DNA of 7,878 bases from UBA1140 sp964409295 (GCA_964409295.1 CAYPCV010000217.1:1-7878), one strand, 5' to 3'. Shown: positions 1 to 6,917, numbered from the stretch's first letter. A program made the numbers and translations. Notes: generated by a model from the letters alone, not told the origin.

Positions 1-54
1 AATGCTTCTTTAAATATTCTAAATACCGTGGGACACATGGAGAGAGCTTCTTAA
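1..54 (+). CDS. tnpB: TnpB (IS200/IS605 RNA-guided nuclease), C-terminal tail only
   Basis: Frame 1 from the first base reads NASLNILNTVGHMERAS and then TAA at 52-54. The NA-x-x-NIL pattern is what follows the third RuvC catalytic aspartate in TnpB proteins (D-x-N-A-x-x-N-I), so that aspartate should lie two residues before the window edge. A G-H segment a few residues later also fits TnpB tails. TnpB is the OMEGA nuclease of IS200/IS605 elements: it uses an RNA made from the element's right end to cut sites carrying the target-adjacent motif, which favours retention of the transposon. The reading is short, but it is strengthened by the family-typical right end that follows it. The gene is too short here to appear as an ordinary open reading frame. 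It converges on tamB. Whether the missing part is intact cannot be seen. Confidence 0.8.
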   Translation, partial: NASLNILNTVGHMERAS

Positions 55-62
55 ATATCTAA
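4..62 (+). repeat. Imperfect direct repeat across the tnpB end
   Basis: GCTTCTTTAAATATTCTAA (4-22) recurs as GCTTCTTAAATATCTAA (46-62), 42 bases downstream and shorter by one T in each of two places. The first copy encodes ASLNIL within TnpB. The second holds the tnpB stop codon, because the missing T turns the frame into TCT TAA. It may be a local duplication or part of the omega RNA fold. Confidence 0.6.
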
Positions 63-87
63 GCGTTAGTTTGGAGTTCAGAAGAAT

Positions 88-107
88 CCACCCTCTTTAG
101 GGGGTGG
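88..107 (+). repeat. Subterminal hairpin of the insertion-sequence right end
   Basis: CCACCC (88-93) pairs with GGGTGG (102-107). An inner C95-G100 pair closes a TTTA loop, and T94 faces G101, so the stem is imperfect; T87-A108 can add one outer pair. On the plus strand T94/G101 can wobble in RNA, while on the minus strand it becomes A-C. Such an asymmetric imperfection suits a transposase that must tell the two strands apart. The hairpin is also expected to be part of the omega RNA scaffold just upstream of the guide. It is not a clean rho-independent terminator for the plus strand, because the nearest T run (123-127) is 15 bases beyond the stem. It begins about 17 bases beyond the tamB stop on the other strand, where only a weak T-rich tail follows. 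Confidence 0.8.
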
Positions 108-125
108 AGTTGTCAATAACTCTTT

Positions 126-3100
126 TTATCGTACATCTTTATATAAAAATTCTATACTAGAGCTGTTTGGGGGTTGAATAATAATATCTGTTTCAAAACT
201 TTTAGTATGTTCAATTCGTGCTTTTACTCCATCTCTTCCATTTTCATGTTGATAGATAATGGTTATATCTTTAGAAACTTTTCGTCCTATCTCAAACGAT
301 AAATCATCATTCTCATCCGTACCTAAAAGAAGATGGTCTACATCAATACCTAAACTTTTAATAAGACCTTTTGCAAATGTTCCACCTAACAAAGTATAAG
401 CTTCTGCTCCACCTCCATCACTCGTTCCTGTTCCATCAAAAAGAATAAGAGATAAAATCTCTTGTTGTGTCAAATATGGTTCTGCTGTAAAATTGACAAT
501 CGGTTCTTCGGTACTTCCTGATATAAAAATATGTACAGTATATTCATCCTTTTTATAATTAGCCTTTATATCTAAAAGTGGTTTTTTAGGGTCTCCTGCA
601 AAATAAACATGACTCTCATCTAAGGTAAAATATTTATCTTCCATCTGATAGTACCCTTTAGTAATGGTTGTCATCCCTGTTACTATAATATCTGAATTAT
701 AGTTTTTAATCAGACGTAAATCATTAAAAAATTCTATATTTGTATCTTTAGAGAGATATTTTAAAGGCTTTTTACTATTAACTTTTAAATCAATTTTTAA
801 ATTATTCAGAGCCGATTTCTCTTCTTCTTTTTGCTCCTGTAGTATTATAATATCTGAATCTTCTACAATATCTGACCCCATCACTTCATAGCTAATCATA
901 TTTCCAAAAACATCAATATCTCCAGATATAGCAACCATCTCTTTAAGCGTTTTTAGCTTTAAATTTAAATCGACCAAGAAATCAAAATCTTGATTTTTAT
1001 ACGCATAGTGTGTTGCTTTTAAATTAAAATCCCCTTTGGAATCCAAAATATTATAGGCTCCTGTAAGTAACAACTTATTATTAATCCAAAACTCTTTAAT
1101 CAATATCTTTTTATCTAAAAAGTGAAGATAGGATTTTTGATTACTAAAAAAACGATTCATATAGCCATTTTCATCTATTCTAAATTGATAATATTCTATT
1201 GATATATGAGATTTAGGGTCTATCCTAAATGTTGTCTCTATATCATAAATATTCATAAATGATGAATCAATCCCTTTCTCTAATGCATATTTAATCTCTG
1301 GACTCTTAACCTTGATAAGAAAAGAGCCTTTGGAGTTTTTTTGTACATTCAAATCCATTTGACCATAAAGCGAAGGAAGCTTTATTTTGTAGTATCTTTG
1401 AATAGTTTTAAGCAGTTCTTTTGTATCTGATATATGAGATTTTATCTCTACACTATTGTAACCCAAAGAGGAGAGAAAAAAGCTATTATTTCCAATAGAG
1501 AGTGTAGCCTCTTGAATGCTCTTAACTAAAGGGGCATAAACTAAAGATAGATTTAAATCTCTGCCTTTGACATCAATAAGATATTTTTCAGAAAAAAGAG
1601 ATACCTCGCCTTCTAATTCAGATAAAGAGGCAAACTTAATATCAGAATTCAGACGAGGAAGAATACTATTGTACGGAATTGTAGATTTAAAATCTACTTT
1701 AAAAGGTTTCAAAAAATTCATTTTTATATCTATATTTAAAACTTTAGAGCGTAACCCTGCATCTATCTTTGACTTCTCAAAATGTTTAAAATCAAAAAAA
1801 GTTTTACTTTTTAAAGAAGCTTTCTCATTTTTTAATTCAGAAGGTAGAGCTGTAGTAAGTTTATCTAATTCAATACTATCTCCTTTACTATTCAAGTTTA
1901 ATAGAGCATTTTTATAATCACTTATTTTAAAGCTACCTTCCAACACTTTAGAGTCCAATAGACTATCAAAACTATTACTATTTCCTTTAAATTTTCCAGT
2001 TAAATCCTCTAATAAATAAGTTGAAATCTCTTTTGGTAGACCTTTTACCTTTGGTATCTCTATACTCCCTTCATATTTAAAGCCATTTTTTCTATCAATA
2101 TAGACTTCATTATTTATATAAAAGGTCTCGGCATAAGGCATACTTCCTTTTAACTTTGTAAAGATACTCAAATTATTATCACGGTAATCATAATGAAGTT
2201 TATGTTTTGAACTTAAAACATCTATATTAAAATCATTATCTATTTTAAGAAGTTCTTTTGAGGCATGATTTACATCTAACCATACTCCATAATGATTCAA
2301 CCTCAGTCTCCCTTTTAGTCTCTTTAGTGTCGAATAATTCAAAGGAAGTTTATATCTATTAAAAAGCTCTTTAGAGAGATATAAACTACCTTTTGCATAA
2401 ATCATAGAATCTTTAATATAACCACGATAATCAAGCTTTCCAAAATTTGTACTTCCTTGAAGTCGAATATCTTTTACCTTATAGTTATAATGATTATAGG
2501 GGTCTATCTCTCCATCGAATATTAAAATTTTTGTATTAAAGATACTTAAAGGAGTATATTTAACATTTTTCATTGTTGCTACAATCTCTTTTAGCTTAAT
2601 CTTTTTTATAAAAGGCTCAAACTTATCTTTCTCTCTCTTTTCACTGCTCTTAGCTCTTTTCCGTTTAAGCCGTTTTACCAATCGTGTAATGGCTCTGGAA
2701 TCTATCTCTTTTAAAGAGAGGTTCTCTACAAAAAGTTGACTCTCTTTAAAATTTCCTTTGAGTTTTACACGCACTAAATCAGAATCAAAATGTAAATCTA
2801 TATCTGAACTATCTATTAAGAACTCTTTAGATAGAGCTAAATTTTTAGTTTCAAATAAAAAATCAGAGAATTTTACCCCCTCAAAAAGATACGGATTAAT
2901 ATCCAAATGAATATTATTTAATACAATTGAAAAATCAAAAGAGAAAGGTTTACTCTGTTCTGTAGAATCAAAATCATGAAGCATATCAAGAACATTTTCA
3001 AGCTCAACACCTTGAACATTTACTTCTTGTAATGTAATTTTTTGATGTAGAAGAGTCAAAGGATTCCAATGCACTGTTGCAGAATCAAAAATGGGTTTTT

Positions 3101-3299
3101 TATGATAAGATAGACCACTTAAAGTTAACCCTGTAAAAAAATTACCTTCTATCTGTTCATAGCTAAAAGGAGAAGATGCCAAAGACTCTTCAGCCAAGAG
3201 CTTAATCGTTCGAGCATCCGTTATAACAAATAAAAAAAGAACCAATAAAAGCAGTGAAAATTCAACTAAAAGCATTAAAGCATAAATAAGACGTATCAA
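126..3299 (-). CDS. tamB: Translocation and assembly module protein TamB (DUF490 family)
   Basis: TamB is an inner-membrane-anchored, elongated periplasmic protein that pairs with TamA in the outer membrane. It acts in assembly of some outer-membrane proteins and, like other AsmA/bridge-type proteins, is thought to move phospholipid across the periplasm. Residues 5-27 form a single hydrophobic anchor, followed by a long beta-rich body of alternating short strands and a lysine/arginine-rich patch at about 206-235. The C-terminal TamB domain is recognisable: LTQQEILSLILFDG at 943-956, a glycine-rich turn, then LGGTFAKGLIKSLGID, and a strand-rich tail ending near the stop. At 1057 residues it is shorter than E. 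coli TamB (about 1260) but within the family range. The start is TTG at 3297-3299, overlapping the tamA TGA by four bases (TTGA). An ATG nine codons in (3273-3275) is the alternative, but it would cut into the anchor and has no ribosome binding site. The insertion-sequence end begins 9 bases after the stop. Confidence 0.9.
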   Translation of the reverse strand: MIRLIYALMLLVEFSLLLLVLFLFVITDARTIKLLAEESLASSPFSYEQIEGNFFTGLTLSGLSYHKKPIFDSATVHWNPLTLLHQKITLQEVNVQGVELENVLDMLHDFDSTEQSKPFSFDFSIVLNNIHLDINPYLFEGVKFSDFLFETKNLALSKEFLIDSSDIDLHFDSDLVRVKLKGNFKESQLFVENLSLKEIDSRAITRLVKRLKRKRAKSSEKREKDKFEPFIKKIKLKEIVATMKNVKYTPLSIFNTKILIFDGEIDPYNHYNYKVKDIRLQGSTNFGKLDYRGYIKDSMIYAKGSLYLSKELFNRYKLPLNYSTLKRLKGRLRLNHYGVWLDVNHASKELLKIDNDFNIDVLSSKHKLHYDYRDNNLSIFTKLKGSMPYAETFYINNEVYIDRKNGFKYEGSIEIPKVKGLPKEISTYLLEDLTGKFKGNSNSFDSLLDSKVLEGSFKISDYKNALLNLNSKGDSIELDKLTTALPSELKNEKASLKSKTFFDFKHFEKSKIDAGLRSKVLNIDIKMNFLKPFKVDFKSTIPYNSILPRLNSDIKFASLSELEGEVSLFSEKYLIDVKGRDLNLSLVYAPLVKSIQEATLSIGNNSFFLSSLGYNSVEIKSHISDTKELLKTIQRYYKIKLPSLYGQMDLNVQKNSKGSFLIKVKSPEIKYALEKGIDSSFMNIYDIETTFRIDPKSHISIEYYQFRIDENGYMNRFFSNQKSYLHFLDKKILIKEFWINNKLLLTGAYNILDSKGDFNLKATHYAYKNQDFDFLVDLNLKLKTLKEMVAISGDIDVFGNMISYEVMGSDIVEDSDIIILQEQKEEEKSALNNLKIDLKVNSKKPLKYLSKDTNIEFFNDLRLIKNYNSDIIVTGMTTITKGYYQMEDKYFTLDESHVYFAGDPKKPLLDIKANYKKDEYTVHIFISGSTEEPIVNFTAEPYLTQQEILSLILFDGTGTSDGGGAEAYTLLGGTFAKGLIKSLGIDVDHLLLGTDENDDLSFEIGRKVSKDITIIYQHENGRDGVKARIEHTKSFETDIIIQPPNSSSIEFLYKDVR

Positions 3300-5023
3300 A
3301 AGGATTGCCCCACTTGAAAATGCACAGCACTCTGACTTCTATCTTTAATATTAACCCCCATATCAATTTTAAAAGGTCCAATAGGAGTCATGTATCTAAA
3401 ACCCATTCCTATAGAAGTAATTACTCTATTTGAAAATTCCCAAATTCCTTGATTTTCTGAAATCATTGTATTATCAGAAAAAATTCCAGCTCTAAAATCT
3501 TTATAAATAGGGAAGTTTGCCTCCAAAGAGAGGTTTGCCAAAGTAAAGCCTGCCGATTCTAAATCTTTGGTAGCAGAAGTGGTAATCCCTATCCTATCAT
3601 AACCATAAGCTCGATTTGAAAATGCACCCCCTGCAAAGAATTTTTTTGATTCAGGCATAGAGTTCTTGAAAACTTGAATAGAACCTATTCGACCTACAGC
3701 AGAGAGTGTTGTATCTTCTATAGAGTAGATAAGTCGAAGTTCTTCGAGATATTTAATATATGAAGTACTATCAGAAGAGTAAGGTAAACCATACTCCATT
3801 TCATGAGAAAAATAGATACCCTCAGTAGGATTTAATTTAGAGTTTCGTCGGTCATAAACCACTTTCATAAAGGGATAAACCAAGAAGAAAGTTTGGTCAT
3901 TAGATATATCCCTACTCTCTATTCCTAAACCAATACTGTTGTACCAACGACTGTTTTTATGTGACAAATAGAGTCTATTATAGAGTACTTTTTCATCAAA
4001 TTCATGAAGATTTTTCTCTTCTGAGTAACCTAAAGAGTTTTCTAAATCTAAATGGTAATCTGAAATAGATAGAAAATAGGGGTAAAAAAAACTGTTTTCA
4101 ACCACTTTTTGTTTCTCAGAAAGCAGTGCATCAAAAACTAATTTTCGACCATTTCCTAAGAAATTTCTATACTCCCAATAGTATTTTAATTGAAATTTCA
4201 AATCTGTAGCATATCCAATCCCAATACGAGAGTGCCTATGTTTAGCTACCTCTTTAAAAGATATTTTAACTGGTTTACGATTATAAAAGTTTAAACTATA
4301 ATCTATAAAAACTTGGTCAAAAGCTTCTAAGGCATAGAGTGAAGCATAACTCTCTTTAATTTTATCAACATTAAAAACATCGCCTTTTTGAAAAAGTAAT
4401 CGAGAAAGAATAACATCATTGCTCATCGTAGGAGAGGGGGTCTCTACTGTAATCTCTCCAAAATAACACAACTTGTTCTTTTCTAAAAAAATATTGATGG
4501 TTGCTGAATAATTTTCTAAATCTAAATAAGCTTTGGTATCCAATTCTGGACTACAATAGCCTTCAGAAAGCAGAGACTTTTTTATATTTTTTTTCATACG
4601 AGTAAAATCTTTTGCTCTAAAACGACCATTTTTTTCTAATGTAATTTTATCTTCTATAACAAAGTCACTGGAAATTAAAATTTTTTGAATACGAATGGGT
4701 CTATTCTCTTTTATAAAAAAATGTACCCCATTTTTATCAAAAGTATGATAAATTTCTGCTTCATAAAAACCTTCATTTTTATAAAAGAGTTTAAAGGTTT
4801 CATCTAATTTTGAAATAAGAATACTATTAATAATAGCCGTATCTTCTTTCCCAATGGCTAAAACCGAAGGACGTTTTGCTCCGATTAAATGCTCTAAATC
4901 TGAGCTAGGAACATGTTTATTTCCCTCAAACGTTATGGGAATATTTAAACTATCAACACTTTTAGCCTTTAATAACGCTATAGAGAAGAAAAAAAAGAGA
5001 AAAAACAGTAAAATTTTCTTCAT
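3296..5023 (-). CDS. tamA: TamA: BamA/TamA-family outer-membrane protein
   Basis: TamA is an Omp85-family outer-membrane barrel that works with TamB, encoded next to it. From the ATG at 5021-5023 the protein has 575 residues, close to E. coli TamA (577). It starts with a signal peptide (lysines, then a phenylalanine/leucine-rich core, likely cut near LLKA at residues 17-20). Three POTRA-like modules follow at about 26-107, 109-182 and 186-258, and then the barrel from about 262. Barrel landmarks are DRRNSKLNPTEG (391-402), the loop-6 segment FFAGGAFSNRAYGYDRIG (462-479) and GFRYMTPIGPFKID (541-554), with a final phenylalanine as in Omp85 beta-signals. The frame is open further upstream to an ATG at 5074, but that start lies inside proA and would put 17 residues before the signal peptide. 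The 5023 start has TTAGGTT six bases upstream. Cysteines 157 and 186 sit in the POTRA region. The stop overlaps tamB. Confidence 0.9.
   Translation of the reverse strand: MKKILLFFLFFFFSIALLKAKSVDSLNIPITFEGNKHVPSSDLEHLIGAKRPSVLAIGKEDTAIINSILISKLDETFKLFYKNEGFYEAEIYHTFDKNGVHFFIKENRPIRIQKILISSDFVIEDKITLEKNGRFRAKDFTRMKKNIKKSLLSEGYCSPELDTKAYLDLENYSATINIFLEKNKLCYFGEITVETPSPTMSNDVILSRLLFQKGDVFNVDKIKESYASLYALEAFDQVFIDYSLNFYNRKPVKISFKEVAKHRHSRIGIGYATDLKFQLKYYWEYRNFLGNGRKLVFDALLSEKQKVVENSFFYPYFLSISDYHLDLENSLGYSEEKNLHEFDEKVLYNRLYLSHKNSRWYNSIGLGIESRDISNDQTFFLVYPFMKVVYDRRNSKLNPTEGIYFSHEMEYGLPYSSDSTSYIKYLEELRLIYSIEDTTLSAVGRIGSIQVFKNSMPESKKFFAGGAFSNRAYGYDRIGITTSATKDLESAGFTLANLSLEANFPIYKDFRAGIFSDNTMISENQGIWEFSNRVITSIGMGFRYMTPIGPFKIDMGVNIKDRSQSAVHFQVGQSF
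3300..3311 (-). promoter_or_regulatory. Ribosome binding site region supporting the TTG start of tamB
   Basis: On the minus strand GTGGGG (3308-3313) lies 8 bases before TTG, inside the last codons of tamA. It is a weak Shine-Dalgarno sequence. With the TTGA overlap it suggests that tamB is translated mainly by ribosomes finishing tamA. Confidence 0.4.
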
Positions 5024-5027
5024 AGTT

Positions 5028-5034
5028 AACCTAA
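5028..5034 (-). promoter_or_regulatory. Ribosome binding site that decides the tamA start
   Basis: On the minus strand TTAGGTT has its AGG six bases before the ATG at 5021-5023. This favours the start that gives a proper signal peptide over the in-frame ATG at 5074 inside proA. Confidence 0.5.
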
Positions 5035-5045
5035 AATTAAATAGA

Positions 5046-5062
5046 AGGTACTTAACGTACCT
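5046..5062 (-). other. Small hairpin spanning the proA stop codon, possible weak terminator or attenuator
   Basis: On the minus strand AGGTAC (5062-5057) and GTACCT (5051-5046) make a perfect 6-pair stem with the 5-base loop GTTAA, which contains the proA stop codon. A T-rich stretch, TCTATTTAATTTT, follows at once, and the tamA ribosome binding site comes next. The layout resembles a short rho-independent terminator, but the stem is short and only half GC and the T tract is interrupted, so partial termination or an RNA-processing role is as likely as none. Confidence 0.35.
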
Positions 5063-6284
5063 GTCCATTACCATAAATTTTAAATTTATAAGTCGTTAAT
5101 TCATTAATCCCCATTGGGCCTCTAGCATGTAATTTATTAGTACTAATTCCAACCTCTGCACCAAAACCAAATGCTCCACCATCTGTAAAACGCGTACTTG
5201 CATTTACATAAACACAAGCTGCGTCTACTGCATCTAAAAATTTCTCTGAAGCTGAATAGTTTTCAGTAATAATCGCTTCAGAATGCCCTGAGCCAAATCT
5301 TGAAATATGAGCTAATGCTTCACTTAGATTCTCTACTACTTTAATATTTAGCTCATTAGCTAAATACTCCGTATTATAATCTTCATCTGTTGCATTATCT
5401 ATAAAAATAAACTGTTTTGTCTTAACACAACCTTTTAACTTTGTTCCTGCATCCACAAAATATTTATAAAGTTTAGGTAGAACATCCTTCGCTATTGCCT
5501 TATCTATTAAAAGTGTCTCCATCGCATTACAGACTCCAGGGCGTTGACATTTAGCATTAATAGCAATTTTTATAGCCTTTTCATGGCTTGCATCACGATG
5601 AATATAAGTATGACATAATCCTTTATCATGTTTTACCACAGGTACAGATGAATTTTGAGAAATGTATCTAATCAAACCCTCTCCACCACGAGGTACAATT
5701 AAATCTACATATTCATCCTCTTTAATCAGCTGTGCTACACCCTCTCTAGAACTATCAGGTAAAAGAGAAATCATCTCTTTTGGTAAATTGTTTATTTCTA
5801 AGACCTTTTGTAATATTTTAGCAATAATCGCATTTGAGTGTTCAGCCTCTTTTCCACCCTTTAAAATTGCTACATTTCCACTTTTAAAACAGAGTCCTGC
5901 TACATCAGACGTTACATTTGGACGCGATTCATAAATCACGCCCACCACACCAATGGGTACAGAAACTTTTTCAATACGAAGATTATCTTCGGTTACCCAA
6001 CCTTCTAAAACACGTCCTACAGGCTCTTTCAAACCTGCAATTTCTCTTAATGATTGTGCAATAGCAGAGACTCTAGCATCATCTAAAAGTAATCTATCCA
6101 ATAACGCTATGTCTAAATTATTCTCTTTTCCTGCTTTCATATCTTTGGCATTTTCAGAGACAATTGTCCGAGAGTTATCTTCTAAAGCATTTGCCATTTT
6201 ATGTAATATTCTATTTTTTGTTTTTACATCTAATGTAGCTAACTGTTGTGTACAAGACTTTGCTTTTGCTAAAAATTCTTTCAT
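5052..6284 (-). CDS. proA: Glutamate-5-semialdehyde dehydrogenase (gamma-glutamyl phosphate reductase)
   Basis: ProA is the second enzyme of proline synthesis from glutamate. It reduces gamma-glutamyl phosphate with NADPH to glutamate-5-semialdehyde in the cytoplasm, usually together with glutamate 5-kinase (ProB). The 410 residues match the family length (E. coli 417). Conserved blocks are visible in order: VPIGVVGVIYESRPNVTSD (109-127), LKGGKEAEHSN (141-151), DLIVPRGGEGLI (194-205), KCQRPGVCNAMETLL (245-259), and the C-terminal block from TDGGAFGFGAE (367) to ARGPMG (387-392). C252 in the RPGVC motif is the expected catalytic cysteine by comparison with aldehyde dehydrogenases of this family. 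The ATG at 6284 has AAAAGGA six bases upstream (6291-6297), a good ribosome binding site. It follows the DedA gene by 36 bases and precedes tamA by 28. No proB is in the window. Confidence 0.97.
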   Translation of the reverse strand: MKEFLAKAKSCTQQLATLDVKTKNRILHKMANALEDNSRTIVSENAKDMKAGKENNLDIALLDRLLLDDARVSAIAQSLREIAGLKEPVGRVLEGWVTEDNLRIEKVSVPIGVVGVIYESRPNVTSDVAGLCFKSGNVAILKGGKEAEHSNAIIAKILQKVLEINNLPKEMISLLPDSSREGVAQLIKEDEYVDLIVPRGGEGLIRYISQNSSVPVVKHDKGLCHTYIHRDASHEKAIKIAINAKCQRPGVCNAMETLLIDKAIAKDVLPKLYKYFVDAGTKLKGCVKTKQFIFIDNATDEDYNTEYLANELNIKVVENLSEALAHISRFGSGHSEAIITENYSASEKFLDAVDAACVYVNASTRFTDGGAFGFGAEVGISTNKLHARGPMGINELTTYKFKIYGNGQVR

Positions 6285-6320
6285 ATCTTTTCCTTTTTCT
6301 TCTTATGCTAGAAGTATATC

Positions 6321-6917
6321 TTATTTACTTTTCTTATTCATAAAAATATAAATTACAGAAGCAATAACAATTAAGCCTAAAGTTATCATTACGATTTGAT
6401 GCAAATACTCATTAATTAATGCCTCATTTGAACCAATAAAATAACCTAAAAGAACCAACACCACAACCCAAACTCCTGCCCCCAAAGTAGTATAGAGCGA
6501 AAACTTACCCAAAGGCATTTTTGAAAGCCCTGCTGGCAGTGAAACTAACTGTCGAACACCAGGAATCAAACGGCTTACAAAAGTAGAAAAAGAGCCATGC
6601 TTTACAAAAAAAGTCTCCATTTTTACCAATTTTGCTTCTGTAAAGAAAAAATATTTTCCAAATTTCAAGACCCCTACTCTGCCATATCGTTTAGCCAAAT
6701 AGTAGTTAAATAATGCACCAAGAAGAGAACCAGATGTTCCAACAACAATCGCCATAGTCAAATTCATATCGCCTTTTGATGCCCAATATCCAGCTGGAAT
6801 CATAGCTAATTCACTAGGAAAAGGGAAAAAAGTACTCTCTAAAAACATCATTATAAATATTCCTGTATACCCCCAACTTCTTACTATTTCTGCAATATTA
6901 ACGGCTATATCATGCAC
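6321..6917 (-). CDS. DedA family (VTT/SNARE-associated domain) inner-membrane protein
   Basis: DedA proteins are polytopic inner-membrane proteins needed for envelope homeostasis; some members recycle undecaprenyl phosphate or other lipids across the membrane. The 198 residues show the family marks: an acidic, proline-rich re-entrant segment ESTFFPFPSE (27-36), the glycine block GTSGSLLGALFNYYLAKRYG (60-79), and the arginine block FVSRLIPGVRQLVSLPAG (113-130). R116 and R122 are at the positions reported essential in E. coli YqjA. Hydrophobic stretches lie near 17-45, 52-75, 140-162 and 172-193, and the C-terminus is NKKSK. The start is GTG at 6915-6917, sharing its first base with the end of the upstream TAG. 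AAGGGGA six bases before it supports this choice. The lipid handled and any proton coupling cannot be told from sequence. Confidence 0.92.
   Translation of the reverse strand: MHDIAVNIAEIVRSWGYTGIFIMMFLESTFFPFPSELAMIPAGYWASKGDMNLTMAIVVGTSGSLLGALFNYYLAKRYGRVGVLKFGKYFFFTEAKLVKMETFFVKHGSFSTFVSRLIPGVRQLVSLPAGLSKMPLGKFSLYTTLGAGVWVVVLVLLGYFIGSNEALINEYLHQIVMITLGLIVIASVIYIFMNKKSK

Larger units (their letters stand above)
1..116 (+). mobile_element. Right end of an IS200/IS605-family (IS608-like) insertion sequence
   Basis: After the tnpB stop there is an imperfect palindrome (88-107, loop TTTA at 96-99). GAAT (84-87) touches its 5' foot and TCAA (113-116) lies 5 bases past its 3' foot. From memory of IS608 of Helicobacter pylori, the right end has the same order: guide GAAT, hairpin with loop TTTA, short spacer, cleavage site TCAA. 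Elements of this family have no terminal inverted repeats and make no target duplication; the TnpA HUH transposase recognises the hairpin on one strand and cuts after TCAA. The element therefore should end at 116, with the body to the left. Whether it carries tnpA (IS605 group) or only tnpB (IS1341 group) is not visible. Flanking sequence begins at 117, 9 bases before the tamB stop codon on the facing strand. Confidence 0.85.
1..132 (+). ncRNA. Predicted omega RNA (reRNA) 3' part with guide at about 117-132
   Basis: In IS200/IS605 elements the TnpB guide RNA overlaps the end of tnpB, runs through the right-end hairpin and finishes with a guide of roughly 16 nucleotides taken from the flanking host DNA. 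Here the scaffold would cover the tnpB tail, a small CTAA-GCG-TTAG stem (59-69) and the 88-107 hairpin, ending at TCAA (116). The guide would start with TAACTCTTTTTATCGT (117-132), which includes the complement of the tamB stop codon. The 5' end is outside the window, and the 3' end at 132 is set only by the usual guide length. The existence of the RNA is inferred from family knowledge, not shown by the sequence. Confidence 0.5.

Noticed and set aside
88..127. Hairpin plus T run as a rho-independent terminator on the plus strand
   Set aside because: The T run is 15 bases past the stem; the transposon-end interpretation explains the hairpin better.
1567..1917. Plus-strand open frame of 116 codons inside tamB
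   Set aside because: It lies wholly antisense to a well-supported gene, has no recognisable motif and no ribosome binding site; it is a shadow frame.
5023..5074. Upstream ATG extending TamA by 17 residues into proA
   Set aside because: It places a charged stretch before the signal peptide and ignores the better-placed ribosome binding site at 5028-5034.
6299..6314. CTTCT/AGAAG inverted repeat between dedA and proA
   Set aside because: The stem is 5 pairs with a 6-base loop and is followed by A, not T, on the transcribed strand, so it has no terminator character and is likely chance.
6313..6318. TATACT on the minus strand as a -10 box for proA
   Set aside because: It fits a -10 consensus and lies about 30 bases before the proA start, but no -35 or T-rich periodic upstream region is visible and such hexamers are frequent in AT-rich DNA.
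5662..6351. Plus-strand open frames of 90 and 132 codons opposite proA
   Set aside because: Both are antisense to highly conserved proA blocks and show no family features.
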